From Cytophagales bacterium (GTDB taxonomy: Bacteria > Bacteroidota > Bacteroidia > Cytophagales > 172606-1), in the NCBI GenBank assembly GCA_030448185.1, contig JAUJNL010000045.1, positions 1-43,050 of the forward strand: a DNA stretch of 43,050 bases, given 5' to 3'. This document shows, one piece after another, positions 18,764-27,685 of the stretch. The translations under genes were made by a program, and so were the position numbers. The stretch's first letter is position 1, and the number at the start of each line of letters is the position of its first letter. A model generated the notes under the pieces. The model was not told the origin of the DNA. It did not search any database and saw only the letters and a program-made list of their open reading frames with translations.

Positions 18764-19147
18764 GAGCAGAATACGGGCTGCCGCTAAAGCCGACCATTCC
18801 TAAACGCAATTAGGGTGATACGTATGAAATCTTCTTTCTTCCCCAAACCCATAATTATCAATCCCAAGCTTACCCTTCGTTTATCAAGTGCTAGAATGGC
18901 TCCAGTAAGCAGTACCTTTACGTGAGCAAACACTGGCTTGGAAAATCGCTTCTGAAAGGGGAGTATTACGGCGAAGAACTCATTGGAAGCATTAACAGGC
19001 TGCAGCTTGTTTGGCGATAAGAGTATACCGCATCCTTTCCCAATGAGTTCTTTTTGGGTACGATTTCCCCGCCTAAAATGCGAAAGTCCAGCTTGGCTTC
19101 GCTGAGATAGTTCGCACTCCCGTGCTCAGGAGTTGCCCAGAGAGGAG

Positions 19148-19205
19148 TTAAAACCTCACCCTAAATCCCTCTCCTCCAGGAGAGGGATTTAGGGTGAGGT
19201 TTTAA
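19148..19205. repeat. 58-base near-perfect palindrome (CCTCACCCTAAATCCCTCTC type)
   Basis: Arms of 28 bases (19148-19175 and 19178-19205) are perfectly complementary around a CC loop; the core word is CCTCACCCTAAATCCCTCTC. Palindromes built on this word are dispersed through many unrelated bacterial genomes. It begins within a few bases of the stop codon at 19212 and probably also serves as the terminator of that minus-strand operon. Confidence 0.8.
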
Positions 19206-19211
19206 ACAGTT

Positions 19212-20258
19212 TTACAACCGGATGCCAAAGCTGAGGGCGTGCAGGTCATTGGTGCTAGGGCCGCGGCCGGGAGCAAACAGTGGATTAAGATCGTATTTAA
19301 CAAACAGGTTAATGCCGCGGAAACCCACCAGCCCTTGTACGCCGTAGCGGAAGTTACTCAGGTAAAAACTATCGGTATCGTGATCCTTTTCCTTATCACC
19401 CTCATTGAAGTACATAATTTTAGAATAGCTGTGTACCCGGTAGCCAACGTACCCTCCGGCGCCAATCCGGAAACGGGTACTTCCGGTTTTACCAAAGTCC
19501 AGCATCATCATAACGGGCAGGTTTGCGTAAATAACCGTCAGTTTACTTTTTTTCAGGTCCGACACATCGGGCACTTCAGCAAAGCCAACCCGACCCAGAT
19601 TTCTATCTTTAATAATGCGCTGGTCACTGTCAAACATGAAGTTATTAAAACTGGCTTCAAGACCGTAGTGTATCAGCAGCGGGCTTTTCCGTCCGCCGAT
19701 CTGGGTCCGAAGTTGGTATCCCAAAGCAATATACCGGGAGCCCCAGGGCCTCAGACCATATTGCTGATTCGATTCGTCGGGGAACCGACCATTTTCCAGG
19801 TAGTTGTTCAGCCCCAGATCAATGGTAAACTCCTTCTCGGTCCGTTTATGTTTCTTTTCTTTTTTAGCTACCACCGTAGTATCACCATCTTCGGATACTT
19901 TTATTTCGGCGCCCTTATCCTTACCGCCGATTTTAACCGAAAAGGTAACTGATTTTTTGTCCTTGGCTTTGATCACGACCTGTCCGTTTTTCATGACTAC
20001 CGTATCGCCATCCACCACAAAACTGGTGTCTGCCCGGGAATCATTTTCCATGGCCGTTACAATCTGATTCAGCAAGGCGTTGAAATCATAGTCTTTCAGT
20101 TTCTTCAGTTCCTCCTTATCCTGAGAGGCAATGATAATTTTAGTATTCTTACCGAAAAGGATCATAATAGAATCCTGTGGTTCCTGGGGGGTGATTCGGG
20201 CAAAAGCCATTCCGTACACTCCTACTAGGAAGAGTGTGATTATCATCACTTTTTTCAT
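19212..20258 (-). CDS. outer-membrane beta-barrel protein, last gene of the ECF operon
   Basis: A 348-residue exported protein. The signal peptide is MKKVMIITLFLVGVYGMAFA. Residues about 22-130 are a soluble region with acidic, lysine-rich repeats (KVSEDGDTTVVAKKEKKHKR). From about 140 to the end, alternating hydrophobic strands suggest an 8-10-stranded barrel of the PorT/OmpA type, ending DLHALSFGIRL with a near-terminal aromatic/hydrophobic pattern. It follows the membrane protein gene and the broken sigma gene on the same strand. This sigma / membrane protein / OMP order is common in Bacteroidota. No precise function is known. Confidence 0.75.
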   Translation of the reverse strand: MKKVMIITLFLVGVYGMAFARITPQEPQDSIMILFGKNTKIIIASQDKEELKKLKDYDFNALLNQIVTAMENDSRADTSFVVDGDTVVMKNGQVVIKAKDKKSVTFSVKIGGKDKGAEIKVSEDGDTTVVAKKEKKHKRTEKEFTIDLGLNNYLENGRFPDESNQQYGLRPWGSRYIALGYQLRTQIGGRKSPLLIHYGLEASFNNFMFDSDQRIIKDRNLGRVGFAEVPDVSDLKKSKLTVIYANLPVMMMLDFGKTGSTRFRIGAGGYVGYRVHSYSKIMYFNEGDKEKDHDTDSFYLSNFRYGVQGLVGFRGINLFVKYDLNPLFAPGRGPSTNDLHALSFGIRL

Positions 20259-20349
20259 GGTTTGAGATAATTACGAGGGTGAGATAAATAATTTCGGGTA
20301 TTGGATATCGAATTTGAGAGGATGTGCGGATTAAGAGATAATTGTCCTA

Positions 20350-20452
20350 TGTTGAATTGTTTTACCCTGAATAATTTTTTCTCTGGAATGGTTGCCGAAA
20401 GCTTTTCCAGTCATTTAACCATCTAACAATTCAACCATTTAACAATCAGCAG
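20350..20452. repeat. AT-rich 'word' repeat inside the ECF operon
   Basis: The left part TGTTGAATTGTTTTACCCTG and the right part CATTTAACCATCTAACAATT followed by CAACCATTTAACAATC are near copies of the flanks of the repeat at 9803-9927. Left and right parts are inverted relative to each other. It separates the membrane protein and OMP genes by about 200 bases. Confidence 0.6.
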
Positions 20453-20459
20453 ATATAGT

Positions 20460-21251
20460 TTATTTATCAGTTTTGTCTTTGTCACGGAACCGGGCCATGA
20501 GTTCGTCGGGGGCCAGACCCAATTCGCGAAACTCGCCGTGTTTTACTTTTTTAAGATTCTCCCATAATTTTCCGGCCATCCGCTGCCCTTTGGCCGGGGC
20601 AACGTTTTCTCCTTTTTCTTCCGGCAGTTGCACGACTACCACCAGCGTTTGTTCGCTGTCCGTTGGCACGGAAACGGGAGCCGTAACGGTATCCGGAGCC
20701 TCTACTTGGGTAATCATTGCTTCGGATGGTTCCTGTCCGGGCAATTTGACTTGCTCTTCCTGCTTTACGGGAGCACTATCTCTTTTTACCGCTGGTTGTT
20801 TAGCTGATCTTGCCGGTTGCGCAACCTGAGCTACCTTTTCTCCGGGAGAAGAGAGCGTTTTTTGGGAAGCCGGTTTTTCTGCTCTGGCCACCCTCTTGCT
20901 TTCCTTTTGAGGAACTTCTGCAACGGGGTCTTTCTGATTATTTTCTTCCCGCCGAGTTTCGGCTGAAGACGTACCATCCGGTTGGGAGGACTGGCTGTCG
21001 GGTAAACTGCTGGCAATGTCAGTGGCGTGTATACCGTCCAACTGCGTATCGGTACCCATTAGCAAAGCGCCAAACAGAATCAGTACGGCTACTGCTGCCG
21101 CACAATACCACCAGATCACTCCTTTTTTAGAAGCTTTTTTTTGTTGGAGCCCCGTTTCGAGGCGGCTCCAGGCATCGGCAGCAGGCGTAGGTTCCAGTCC
21201 CTGCAACCTGGACGCAAACAGTTTATCGATGGGATGCTCTTGCTTGTTCAT
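20460..21251 (-). CDS. single-pass membrane protein, putative anti-sigma partner
   Basis: A 263-residue protein. The cytoplasmic N-terminus (1-43) is MNKQEHPIDKLFASRLQGLE followed by PTPAADAWSRLETGLQQKK, a layout typical of the gene after an ECF sigma factor in Bacteroidota. One membrane helix (about 44-65, VIWWYCAAAVAVLILFGALL) follows. The rest is a periplasmic, low-complexity region rich in Pro, Glu, Lys and Ser, with a basic C-terminal tail (LMARFRDKDKTDK). It starts 25 bases after the end of the full-length sigma frame. A role as anti-sigma or envelope sensor is inferred from context; there is no ZAS zinc motif. Confidence 0.6.
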   Translation of the reverse strand: MNKQEHPIDKLFASRLQGLEPTPAADAWSRLETGLQQKKASKKGVIWWYCAAAVAVLILFGALLMGTDTQLDGIHATDIASSLPDSQSSQPDGTSSAETRREENNQKDPVAEVPQKESKRVARAEKPASQKTLSSPGEKVAQVAQPARSAKQPAVKRDSAPVKQEEQVKLPGQEPSEAMITQVEAPDTVTAPVSVPTDSEQTLVVVVQLPEEKGENVAPAKGQRMAGKLWENLKKVKHGEFRELGLAPDELMARFRDKDKTDK

Positions 21252-21276
21252 ATTGGGTCCGTTCAGTCGTTTTTTT

Positions 21277-21825
21277 TTATAAAGTAAGTAGTTTTTTCTG
21301 CAAAAAAGCCCTTGCCCGGCGTAAATGCGATTTGGAAGTAATTTAGCTTATTCCAAGGGTATCAGCAAATTAATAGTGTGAGTATCCTTCAATACCAAAT
21401 AAGTTAAACAAGGTACGGTATCCTGTATGCACTTACAGTAACAATCCCAACAAATCAAACCTATACACTGAGTCACTGTCCAGGTGCTGCACGGCCGCGT
21501 CATTATGGACATCTTCCACATCCACATTCAGGTAGACACTTTTATTACGCCGCAGGTAGCCCAGGGCTTCATTGACCATAATCCGCCGGACCCAACCCTC
21601 GAAACTGCCTTCAAACTTGAAATACCCGATTTTCTCAAATACTTTCATAAAAGCCTCAATGAGAATGTCTTCGGCTTCCTCCCGCCCATTCACGTACCGC
21701 TGGCATATGCCGAGCATTTTACGGGAATATTTTTCGTACAGTTCCCGCTGCGCACTGGGCTGACCCCGCTGGCAATCGCGGATCAACTTTTCTTCCTTAT
21801 CGGTTTTGAGTACGCGTAGTATCAT
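21277..21825 (-). pseudogene. ECF sigma factor gene with three in-frame TAA codons
   Basis: One continuous 182-codon frame, a normal ECF sigma length. Region 2 is intact: LIRDCQRGQPSAQRELYEKY, ICQRYVNGREEAEDILIEAF and KVFEKIGYFKFEGSFEGWVR, as needed to bind core polymerase and the -10 region. Region 4 is equally recognisable: GYRTLFNLFGIEGYSH, ADTLGIS, ITSKSHLRRARAFLQKKL. But codons 131, 152 and 161 (21433-21435, 21370-21372, 21343-21345) are TAA. At 152 and 161 the family normally has Glu (HKEIA, GISE), one base away. There is no frameshift. As read, only a region-2 fragment of 130 residues is made. It heads the operon with the two genes downstream. Confidence 0.88.
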
Positions 21826-22012
21826 TCTGTATCGGATTCGTAGGCAAGATGCAAAACGGAATGGTCAGGTTGCACCTATTGGTAAAAAAATGCAACTATA
21901 GTAAAATAACTTCTAAACCTGGGAGTTGCCAAAGTAAGGATACCCGTATGAGATCTATCTGCTTAGCGTTATTGCATCTGGATGCCCTCACTGTATTTTA
22001 GCCTGTTTTACG

Positions 22013-22759
22013 ATGAAACACGTTGTCCGGCTACTGATTATTAGCCTGTTACTAGCCCTAACGGATACGCTCTCATTAGTTGCCCAACCGGTTTTATACC
22101 TTAAGCCGCACCTTGGGGGACAATTTCCCTTTACGTCGGCTGCGCAGTCAAGCAGTAAGCCCTCATTTTTTAACCCGTTCGGACTGAATATTTCGCTGGG
22201 CGGCGGACTAGACTTGCAATTGGCTTTGAATCAAAAATGGCGGTTTTCAGTCGGAGGGCACTACGGTTCCTACGGCCTTGATTTTCGGATAAAGGGTCCT
22301 GTTGGATACGGAGGCAGAGGTCGTCAGGGAACGCTGATCCGGTTTCCAGTCCAGGTTCAGTATGATCTGGTCGACAATGTGCATTGGTTCAGGTTGAGCA
22401 AAAGCGACCTGATGTACCTGTTTCTTTTTAAAGTGTACGTCTCGGGTGGCTTGTCTTATAACCACTTGATAGACGAGTTAGATCGGACAGAACGGAATTA
22501 TACGAATGGAACTATTAACTTATCGCTAACGCCTCCAGTACTCGAAAGGCGGCAAAACGTATCAGCCTATCTGGCGGCAGGCGTGCAATTTTTTAGCAGA
22601 TCAAATGACCGACTTGATATTGGCATTTTTTACAGCAAGGGATTTCTTCCGCTTATCAGTCAGGATCTGACCTATGAATACGGGGGAAAAGTCTACCAAA
22701 CCCGGCTGCTCTCCGGGGTTCCGTACTCGGATTTACAGTGGGCTATCCGGTTAAGCTAA
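22013..22759 (+). CDS. outer-membrane beta-barrel protein, hypothetical
   Basis: A 248-residue protein with a signal peptide (MKHVVRLLIISLLLALTDTL, cleavage likely after LVAQ). It is rich in Gly, aromatic and alternating hydrophobic strands (SLGGGLDLQLALNQKWRFSV, HYGSYGLDF, VSGGLSYNHL, DIGIFYSKGF), ending in DLQWAIRLS. It has the look of an 8-strand OmpW/PorT-like barrel; no family is recognised with certainty. It is divergent from the ECF sigma gene. A TATTTTAG box, one base off the -7 consensus, is 13 bases upstream of the ATG. A 7-bp GTCGCCA hairpin at 22769-22792 lies just after the stop. Confidence 0.6.
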   Translation: MKHVVRLLIISLLLALTDTLSLVAQPVLYLKPHLGGQFPFTSAAQSSSKPSFFNPFGLNISLGGGLDLQLALNQKWRFSVGGHYGSYGLDFRIKGPVGYGGRGRQGTLIRFPVQVQYDLVDNVHWFRLSKSDLMYLFLFKVYVSGGLSYNHLIDELDRTERNYTNGTINLSLTPPVLERRQNVSAYLAAGVQFFSRSNDRLDIGIFYSKGFLPLISQDLTYEYGGKVYQTRLLSGVPYSDLQWAIRLS

Positions 22760-22877
22760 TGACCTTCAGTCGCCAATAGTGCTCCTGGCGACCGTTCAAC
22801 ACCTACCCTTAAGGTATTCGGCTCTATATTCATACATGTCTCCGACCCCTGCATAGCCATTAGCTGGTGACAGATAA

Positions 22878-23759
22878 TTGTTTTTATTCACCTTTACATT
22901 TAAAAAACTTCTTCCCTTGATTACTTCATTTGCCAGCACTCCCATCCAAAAACAATGTAGTCCCGCTCCCATCGGAATTTTTGATTCGGGCATTGGCGGG
23001 CTCACAGTAGCGCATGCGGTCATGCAGACCCTGCCCGCCGAAAGCATGATTTACTTCGGAGACACTGCCCATCTACCCTACGGGGATAAATCTACCGCCG
23101 CCATCCAGGCTTTTTCCGTAAAAATATGTGATGTCCTGCTGCGGGAGCAGTGCAAGCTGATCCTGATTGCCTGTAATTCGGCTTCAGCGGCGGCTTACGA
23201 CCTGGCCCGCGAATACACGGCCAGCCGGGCCAAAGTGCTCAATGTCATCGACCCGACCATTGAATATGTCAGTGAACGGTTTGCTGGTCAGACTATCGGG
23301 CTGATCGGTACCAAACAGACGGTAAATTCAGGGGTATACGAACGAAAAATAGGGGAACTGGGCAAAAACATTACCTTGCAGTCGCTGGCTACTCCCCTGC
23401 TGGCGCCCATGATTGAAGAAGGATTTTTTAATCATTCCATCAGTGAGAGTGTGATTCATACCTACTTGTCCGACCCGGCACTAGCTGGTATTAAGGCATT
23501 GATATTAGGCTGTACCCATTATCCCTTGATTAAAGGGGAGATTTCCCGCTATTACGGCGACTCGGTAGAGGTAATTGACGCTTCACAAATTGTGGCGGCT
23601 TCAGTTCGGAAGTATTTAGCCGATAACAACCTGTTTAATAATGCATCAGCAGGTTTCCGGAAGTTTTTCGTCTCTGACTATACCCCATCCTTTGCGGCTT
23701 CTACCCGCCTGTTTTTTGGCGAACAACTGGACCTGGAACAATACCGGCTGTGGGAATAG
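22878..23759 (+). CDS. murI: glutamate racemase
   Basis: A cofactor-independent racemase making D-glutamate for peptidoglycan. Conserved sites are PIGIFDSGIGGLTV (catalytic Asp region), IYFGDTAHLPYGDKS, the first catalytic Cys in IACNSASAA (C99 from this start) and the second in LILGCTHYPLI. Length from the ATG is 293. About 20 residues precede the point where the family normally begins, and a near-consensus TACATTTA box lies inside that extension. The true start may therefore be the TTG at 22917. It is intact and, with murF-alr, the second cell-wall D-amino-acid gene here, but the two are not clustered. Confidence 0.95.
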   Translation: MFLFTFTFKKLLPLITSFASTPIQKQCSPAPIGIFDSGIGGLTVAHAVMQTLPAESMIYFGDTAHLPYGDKSTAAIQAFSVKICDVLLREQCKLILIACNSASAAAYDLAREYTASRAKVLNVIDPTIEYVSERFAGQTIGLIGTKQTVNSGVYERKIGELGKNITLQSLATPLLAPMIEEGFFNHSISESVIHTYLSDPALAGIKALILGCTHYPLIKGEISRYYGDSVEVIDASQIVAASVRKYLADNNLFNNASAGFRKFFVSDYTPSFAASTRLFFGEQLDLEQYRLWE

Positions 23760-23891
23760 ACTAATACTATAGTGAATCTAACTACTTTTGTTAATAATAG
23801 GAATCTCCCTACTCAGGCGCTTACTTTTGACTTCGTCGAGCCCTAAAGGGTTCTTTTGCTTGCCCAAATTCAACGTAACAAAAGAAACACC

Positions 23892-24323
23892 GTTCGACGT
23901 AGTCAATTACGAAGTAATCAGCGAAACTAACAGGGCCGCAGCAATCAAGCCCTTTCTTCCCTTCAAAGGTCTAGCCCGCTTACCTCCGGCCTTCGCACAA
24001 AGCCAGAACGGGCCACGCTGTTGCTGCACCATCCGCCTGCCTTTTCCTTCGAATAGCGTGGGAACCAAAGGGGATTTAGGGAACAGGGATCAAAATATAA
24101 AAAAGAAACCATTCCATGCGGGAAAGGCCCGGCAGAACCGTAGCGAAGCGGAGTTCGCCTATTTCGGCAAAAGCGGGGTGCGCGGAGGCTAGTAGCGGGG
24201 AAGCGTTTTGATGCCTAGATGTTGAATTGGTTACGTTAGCTTCGCTGATTCCTTCGTAATTCTTTGTAGCAATGACAAACGAAGTTCGACGCAGTCAATC
24301 CCTTTGGATCAGCGAAGCTAACG
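23892..24323. repeat. repeat-rich intergenic region after murI
   Basis: The 797 bases between murI and the oxidoreductase hold no convincing gene; a 134-codon frame is compositionally odd. Two direct copies of a 40-base unit occur, beginning GTTCGACG[T/C]AGTCAAT and ending ATCAGCGAA[A/G]CTAAC, at 23892-23931 and 24284-24321. The second copy overlaps one arm of a perfect 16-bp inverted repeat (CGTTAGCTTCGCTGAT at 24234-24249; complement at 24308-24323). The inner text GTAGCAATGACAAACGAAG suggests a miniature dispersed palindrome. Confidence 0.55.
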
Positions 24324-24460
24324 AAAGTAACGTGTCTGCTCTGATGAATTAAGGAGCAAAAAGACAAAGCAGGAAAACCAGAAAGGTCTATTCTTTATTG
24401 TACAATTTGTGAGTAGAAGGACTATAAACAGCTGCATTGAACTGGCGGAAGTTCGAAACT

Positions 24461-24493
24461 AAAAAGCCCCTGACATAGTTTCAGAGGCTTTTT
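24461..24493. terminator. bidirectional terminator
   Basis: AAAAAGCCCCTGA pairs with TCAGAGGCTTTTT, with one mismatch and a short loop. It lies after the stop of the minus-strand oxidoreductase gene and can also end plus-strand read-through from murI. Confidence 0.75.
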
Positions 24494-24556
24494 GCGATCT
24501 TACCTATGCGGTTGGCGGCAGTTGCCGACCAATCTGCCCATTGATGGCTAAGATGG

Positions 24557-25765
24557 TTACTTTACCAACCCTTCTTCCACGCGTTGGATGATTTCACCGG
24601 TCTTTTTATCCTTGAGAATCGTTTTCTTCTGCCCGTTCGGAGTGATCTCTTCCTTAATCAGATAATACTGTTCATTGTATTCAGTAACCGCAGGACCTTT
24701 GGTACTGCCATCCGTATTTCCACGCCACACGTCAAGTTGTACGGGTTCCCACTGCCGGGATTGAGCTGACCGGTAGCAGGCATCCATTACGGCGTTGACT
24801 ACATATCCATCATAAAATGATTCAATGGGTTGCCGACCCTGTTCAAAGGCTTCAAACATATCAGTGAACATATGGTTATAACCCAATTCATTTACCTCGT
24901 CCCCCACCGGGAAGAGCCAGCCGGAAGTGCTTTCCGCCTTTTCGGCAACGTAGCCTTCTTTATTTCCGGTCGTGAACATTTCAAAACCCGTGCGAAGGAA
25001 GTGGTTATTCCAGATAGTACCTTCAGTACCGGCTACTTCGTCCCGCAGGTCCAGACCGCCCCGGAAGGCCCAACTTACCTCAAATTGGCCAATAGAGCCG
25101 TTTTCATACTTAACCAAGCCAATGGCATGATCTTCTGCTTCAATGGGTTTTACCAGGGTGTCAGCCCAACACATTACTTCCACCGGTTTTACGTCTTTAC
25201 CAATATAGTTACGGGCAATTTCAATGCAGTGGCAACCCAGGTCAATAATAGCGCCGCCACCGGCCGTTTCCTTGTTCCAAAACCAGTCGCTGTGCGGACC
25301 AGGATGGGTTTCGCGGGAACGGGCCCATAAAACCCGGCCAATGGCGCCGTTCTTCACTGATTCCACGGCTTTCAAACTTTTGGGGGTATATACCAGATCT
25401 TCCAGGTAGCCTCCCATAATACCAACCTTTTCCACGAGGTCCAGCATTTCTTTTGCTTCAGCAGCCGTCCGGGCTAGTGGCTTGGTGCAAAGTACCGCTT
25501 TCTTGTGTTTGGCGCAAAGCCGTACTGACTCCAAATGCAGGTTATTGGGAAGCGAAATAACCACGATATTTACTTCCGGATCACTGATGGCCTCTTCCAT
25601 ATTGGTGGTATACTTAGCTACATTCCAGCGTTTACAGAAAGCTTGTAGTTTGTCCTCGGATCGGCCATACACCACATGAACACGATCACGGCTGCGCTGA
25701 CCATGCAGAGACATTGTGTAGAAATCGGCAATAAAGCCAGAACCGAGCATTGCAACTTTTAACAT
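24557..25765 (-). CDS. Gfo/Idh/MocA-family oxidoreductase
   Basis: A 402-residue NAD(P)-dependent sugar or polyol oxidoreductase. The Rossmann part starts [20 protein letters not shown], with [20 protein letters not shown] and the CTKPLA motif (K95, the usual EKP lysine). The C-terminal sheet domain has [19 protein letters not shown] with the His/Asp region that binds substrate. A tail after about residue 350 ([20 protein letters not shown]) is longer than in many members. No signal peptide, so cytoplasmic. It is downstream of a nucleoside-type permease on the same strand, 169 bases apart, a pairing often seen in Bacteroidota. The substrate is unknown. Confidence 0.9.
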   Translation of the reverse strand: MLKVAMLGSGFIADFYTMSLHGQRSRDRVHVVYGRSEDKLQAFCKRWNVAKYTTNMEEAISDPEVNIVVISLPNNLHLESVRLCAKHKKAVLCTKPLARTAAEAKEMLDLVEKVGIMGGYLEDLVYTPKSLKAVESVKNGAIGRVLWARSRETHPGPHSDWFWNKETAGGGAIIDLGCHCIEIARNYIGKDVKPVEVMCWADTLVKPIEAEDHAIGLVKYENGSIGQFEVSWAFRGGLDLRDEVAGTEGTIWNNHFLRTGFEMFTTGNKEGYVAEKAESTSGWLFPVGDEVNELGYNHMFTDMFEAFEQGRQPIESFYDGYVVNAVMDACYRSAQSRQWEPVQLDVWRGNTDGSTKGPAVTEYNEQYYLIKEEITPNGQKKTILKDKKTGEIIQRVEEGLVK

Positions 25766-25893
25766 TGTGGGTTTGGTTAGGGAATAAATAAGTTAATGAG
25801 GGTATGAGTGGTAGAAAAGAAATGCTAAATGCTAAAGGTTAAATGAAAAAAGATGGAAAGTTGATCATCAAATTTATATTCCTCTCATTTAAC

Positions 25894-25933
25894 ATTCAAC
25901 ATTGAGTATTTCCATTCAACATTGAGTATTTCC
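25894..25933. repeat. tandem 20-bp repeat after the permease gene
   Basis: Two exact head-to-tail copies of ATTCAACATTGAGTATTTCC, directly after the permease stop codon. Related words (GCTAAATGCTAAAGGTTAAA) stand inverted at 25827-25846, so 25800-25933 can form a long weak hairpin, like the other 'word' repeats. Confidence 0.7.
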
Positions 25934-25934
25934 G

Positions 25935-27149
25935 TCAGGCGGCTTCGGCAGGTACTTCTACTTTAGTCTCCTTTTCCCGGAACAATAAGGTAAATAAAAC
26001 CAGCACTACCGCTGATGCAATAGCCGGTACCATCCAGATTTCCCGCCACTGATGCTGCGTCTGACTGACCGTATAGGCACCTACCACTTGTCCGGATATG
26101 ATAGAACCAATGAACATGCCTAATCCATAAGTGGCAAAGGTAATCATTCCCTGGGCGGCACTACGTAAATGTCCCGGAGCCCGGCGGTCTACGAAAATCT
26201 GTCCAGTCACGAAGAAGAAATCATAACAGATACCGTGGAGGATAATACCGGCGTAAAGCATCCAAACAAGCGTATCGTTATTGCCGAACGCAAACAGCAG
26301 GTATCGGGCTACCCAAGCTGCCATCCCGAACATAATCATCTTCTTGACGCCTAGCCGCACAAAAAAGAAAGGCATCACCAGCATAAAGAATATTTCTGAC
26401 ATCTGACCCATCGTCATTTTGCCAGCCGCATTTTCCAGTCCGATTTCATTCAGGAAAGGATTGGTGAAATTATAGTAAAAGGATAAAGGAATACAAATCA
26501 GGACGGAAGAAATTACTAGTACCGCAAAGGATGCATTTTTCATCAGTTTCATTGCCTCCAACCCGAGAATATCACTGATGGAAATAGCTTTGCCCGTTAA
26601 TTTAGGCGGTGTATTGGGAAGAAAGAAACAATAAATACCCGTTACCAGAGATACGCCGGCTCCGATGAGGAATTGGGTATTAAGAGCCTCTACTTGCAGA
26701 AAACCGATCAGTAAACCAACTACAATCCAGCCTATGGTGCCCAACACCCGGATAGAAGGAAATTGCTTACCAGGGTCTTCCAATTGTTGAAAACAGAGAG
26801 AATTAGCTAAGGCAATGGTAGGCATATAACATAGCGTGTAAGCTAGTAGGGCAGGGGTAAAAGTAGCAGGCTCTGTAAGCCGGGAGAGTAAAAACAGCAG
26901 TGCGGCCCCTATAACGTGCAGCGTTCCCAATACCTTCTGGGTAGCAAAAAAACGGTCGGCAATCATGCCTACAAAGAAGGGCGAAATCATGGCGGCAATG
27001 GATAACATGCTGTAAGCGGTACCAACTTCTGGCCCGCTGAATTTCAATGTGCTACCTAAATAGGTTCCCATCGTTACGTACCATGATCCCCAGACAAAAT
27101 ATTCCAGGAACATCATAACGGAAAGCTGTATGCGTAGGGTGGATCGCAT
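25935..27149 (-). CDS. MFS transporter, nucleoside:H+ symporter family
   Basis: A 404-residue, 12-helix permease. The N-terminus MRSTLRIQLSVMMFLEYFVW, then GSWYVTMGTYLGSTL, matches the nucleoside:H+ symporter (NupG/XapB) family, where WGSWxxTxGxYL is typical. Further hallmarks are MISPFFVGMIADRFFATQKV, ANSLCFQQLEDPGKQFPSIR, VLGTIGWIVVGLLIG and VDRRAPGHLRSAAQGMITFA. It sits in the inner membrane. It precedes the Gfo/Idh/MocA gene, so the imported molecule may be a nucleoside or sugar acted on by that enzyme. It starts with a normal ATG and is intact. Confidence 0.9.
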   Translation of the reverse strand: MRSTLRIQLSVMMFLEYFVWGSWYVTMGTYLGSTLKFSGPEVGTAYSMLSIAAMISPFFVGMIADRFFATQKVLGTLHVIGAALLFLLSRLTEPATFTPALLAYTLCYMPTIALANSLCFQQLEDPGKQFPSIRVLGTIGWIVVGLLIGFLQVEALNTQFLIGAGVSLVTGIYCFFLPNTPPKLTGKAISISDILGLEAMKLMKNASFAVLVISSVLICIPLSFYYNFTNPFLNEIGLENAAGKMTMGQMSEIFFMLVMPFFFVRLGVKKMIMFGMAAWVARYLLFAFGNNDTLVWMLYAGIILHGICYDFFFVTGQIFVDRRAPGHLRSAAQGMITFATYGLGMFIGSIISGQVVGAYTVSQTQHQWREIWMVPAIASAVVLVLFTLLFREKETKVEVPAEAA

Positions 27150-27685
27150 CGATTCTTCTGTTAAAGGGTGTAATTGTGCAATAAGTGTAAAAGATAAAAT
27201 TATTTCAAGGAAACCGTTTACTTTTTGGCGGTATCTGCTTTGATCCGGCGTTCTTTCAGTTCCCGCCGGGTGACTTTTGGGAACCTTATTTTCATATCAG
27301 CCCTAATAACCAGGGGATCAGTTTTCCAGCCGACTAATAGGTGCAAAGCGTAGTTTGACTACTGTAACTTTAGAAAAAAAAAGTGTAATTCATAGAAAGA
27401 TGCTACTATTCCTTTAAAAATTAATTGTGCTCCTCCCTTATAAATCCTCCATTGAAGACCTTCAAATGAATTGAATTCCCTACAATCATATACAAAGCAT
27501 AAGGAAGCCACCCTGTTTTTTGCCTTATCCGGAAATTTATGTCATGCGTGCTGTTTTAATAAATCCTGGAATTCTGCCAGTGTAGTTTAGAAGTAACTTG
27601 TCTGGTATTTAACGGAAGGAATAGGAACTATATGCTGGCCATCGACCCGCTTTCCTATCCGTAGCAGATTTAAAAATCAATATAA
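27150..27685. other. gene-poor stretch upstream of the Hsp70 module
   Basis: The only frame of note is a 25-codon, very basic one on the minus strand (27218-27295: MKIRFPKVTRRELKERRIKA, then DTAKK). It may be a small gene or the leftover tail of a lost gene; I cannot name it. The rest, 27300-27685, shows no coding frame, hairpin or clear promoter. Confidence 0.3.

Noticed and set aside
23788..24192. A 134-codon frame after murI
   Set aside because: Its composition is odd, it has no family resemblance, it lies over repeat DNA and its start has no promoter.
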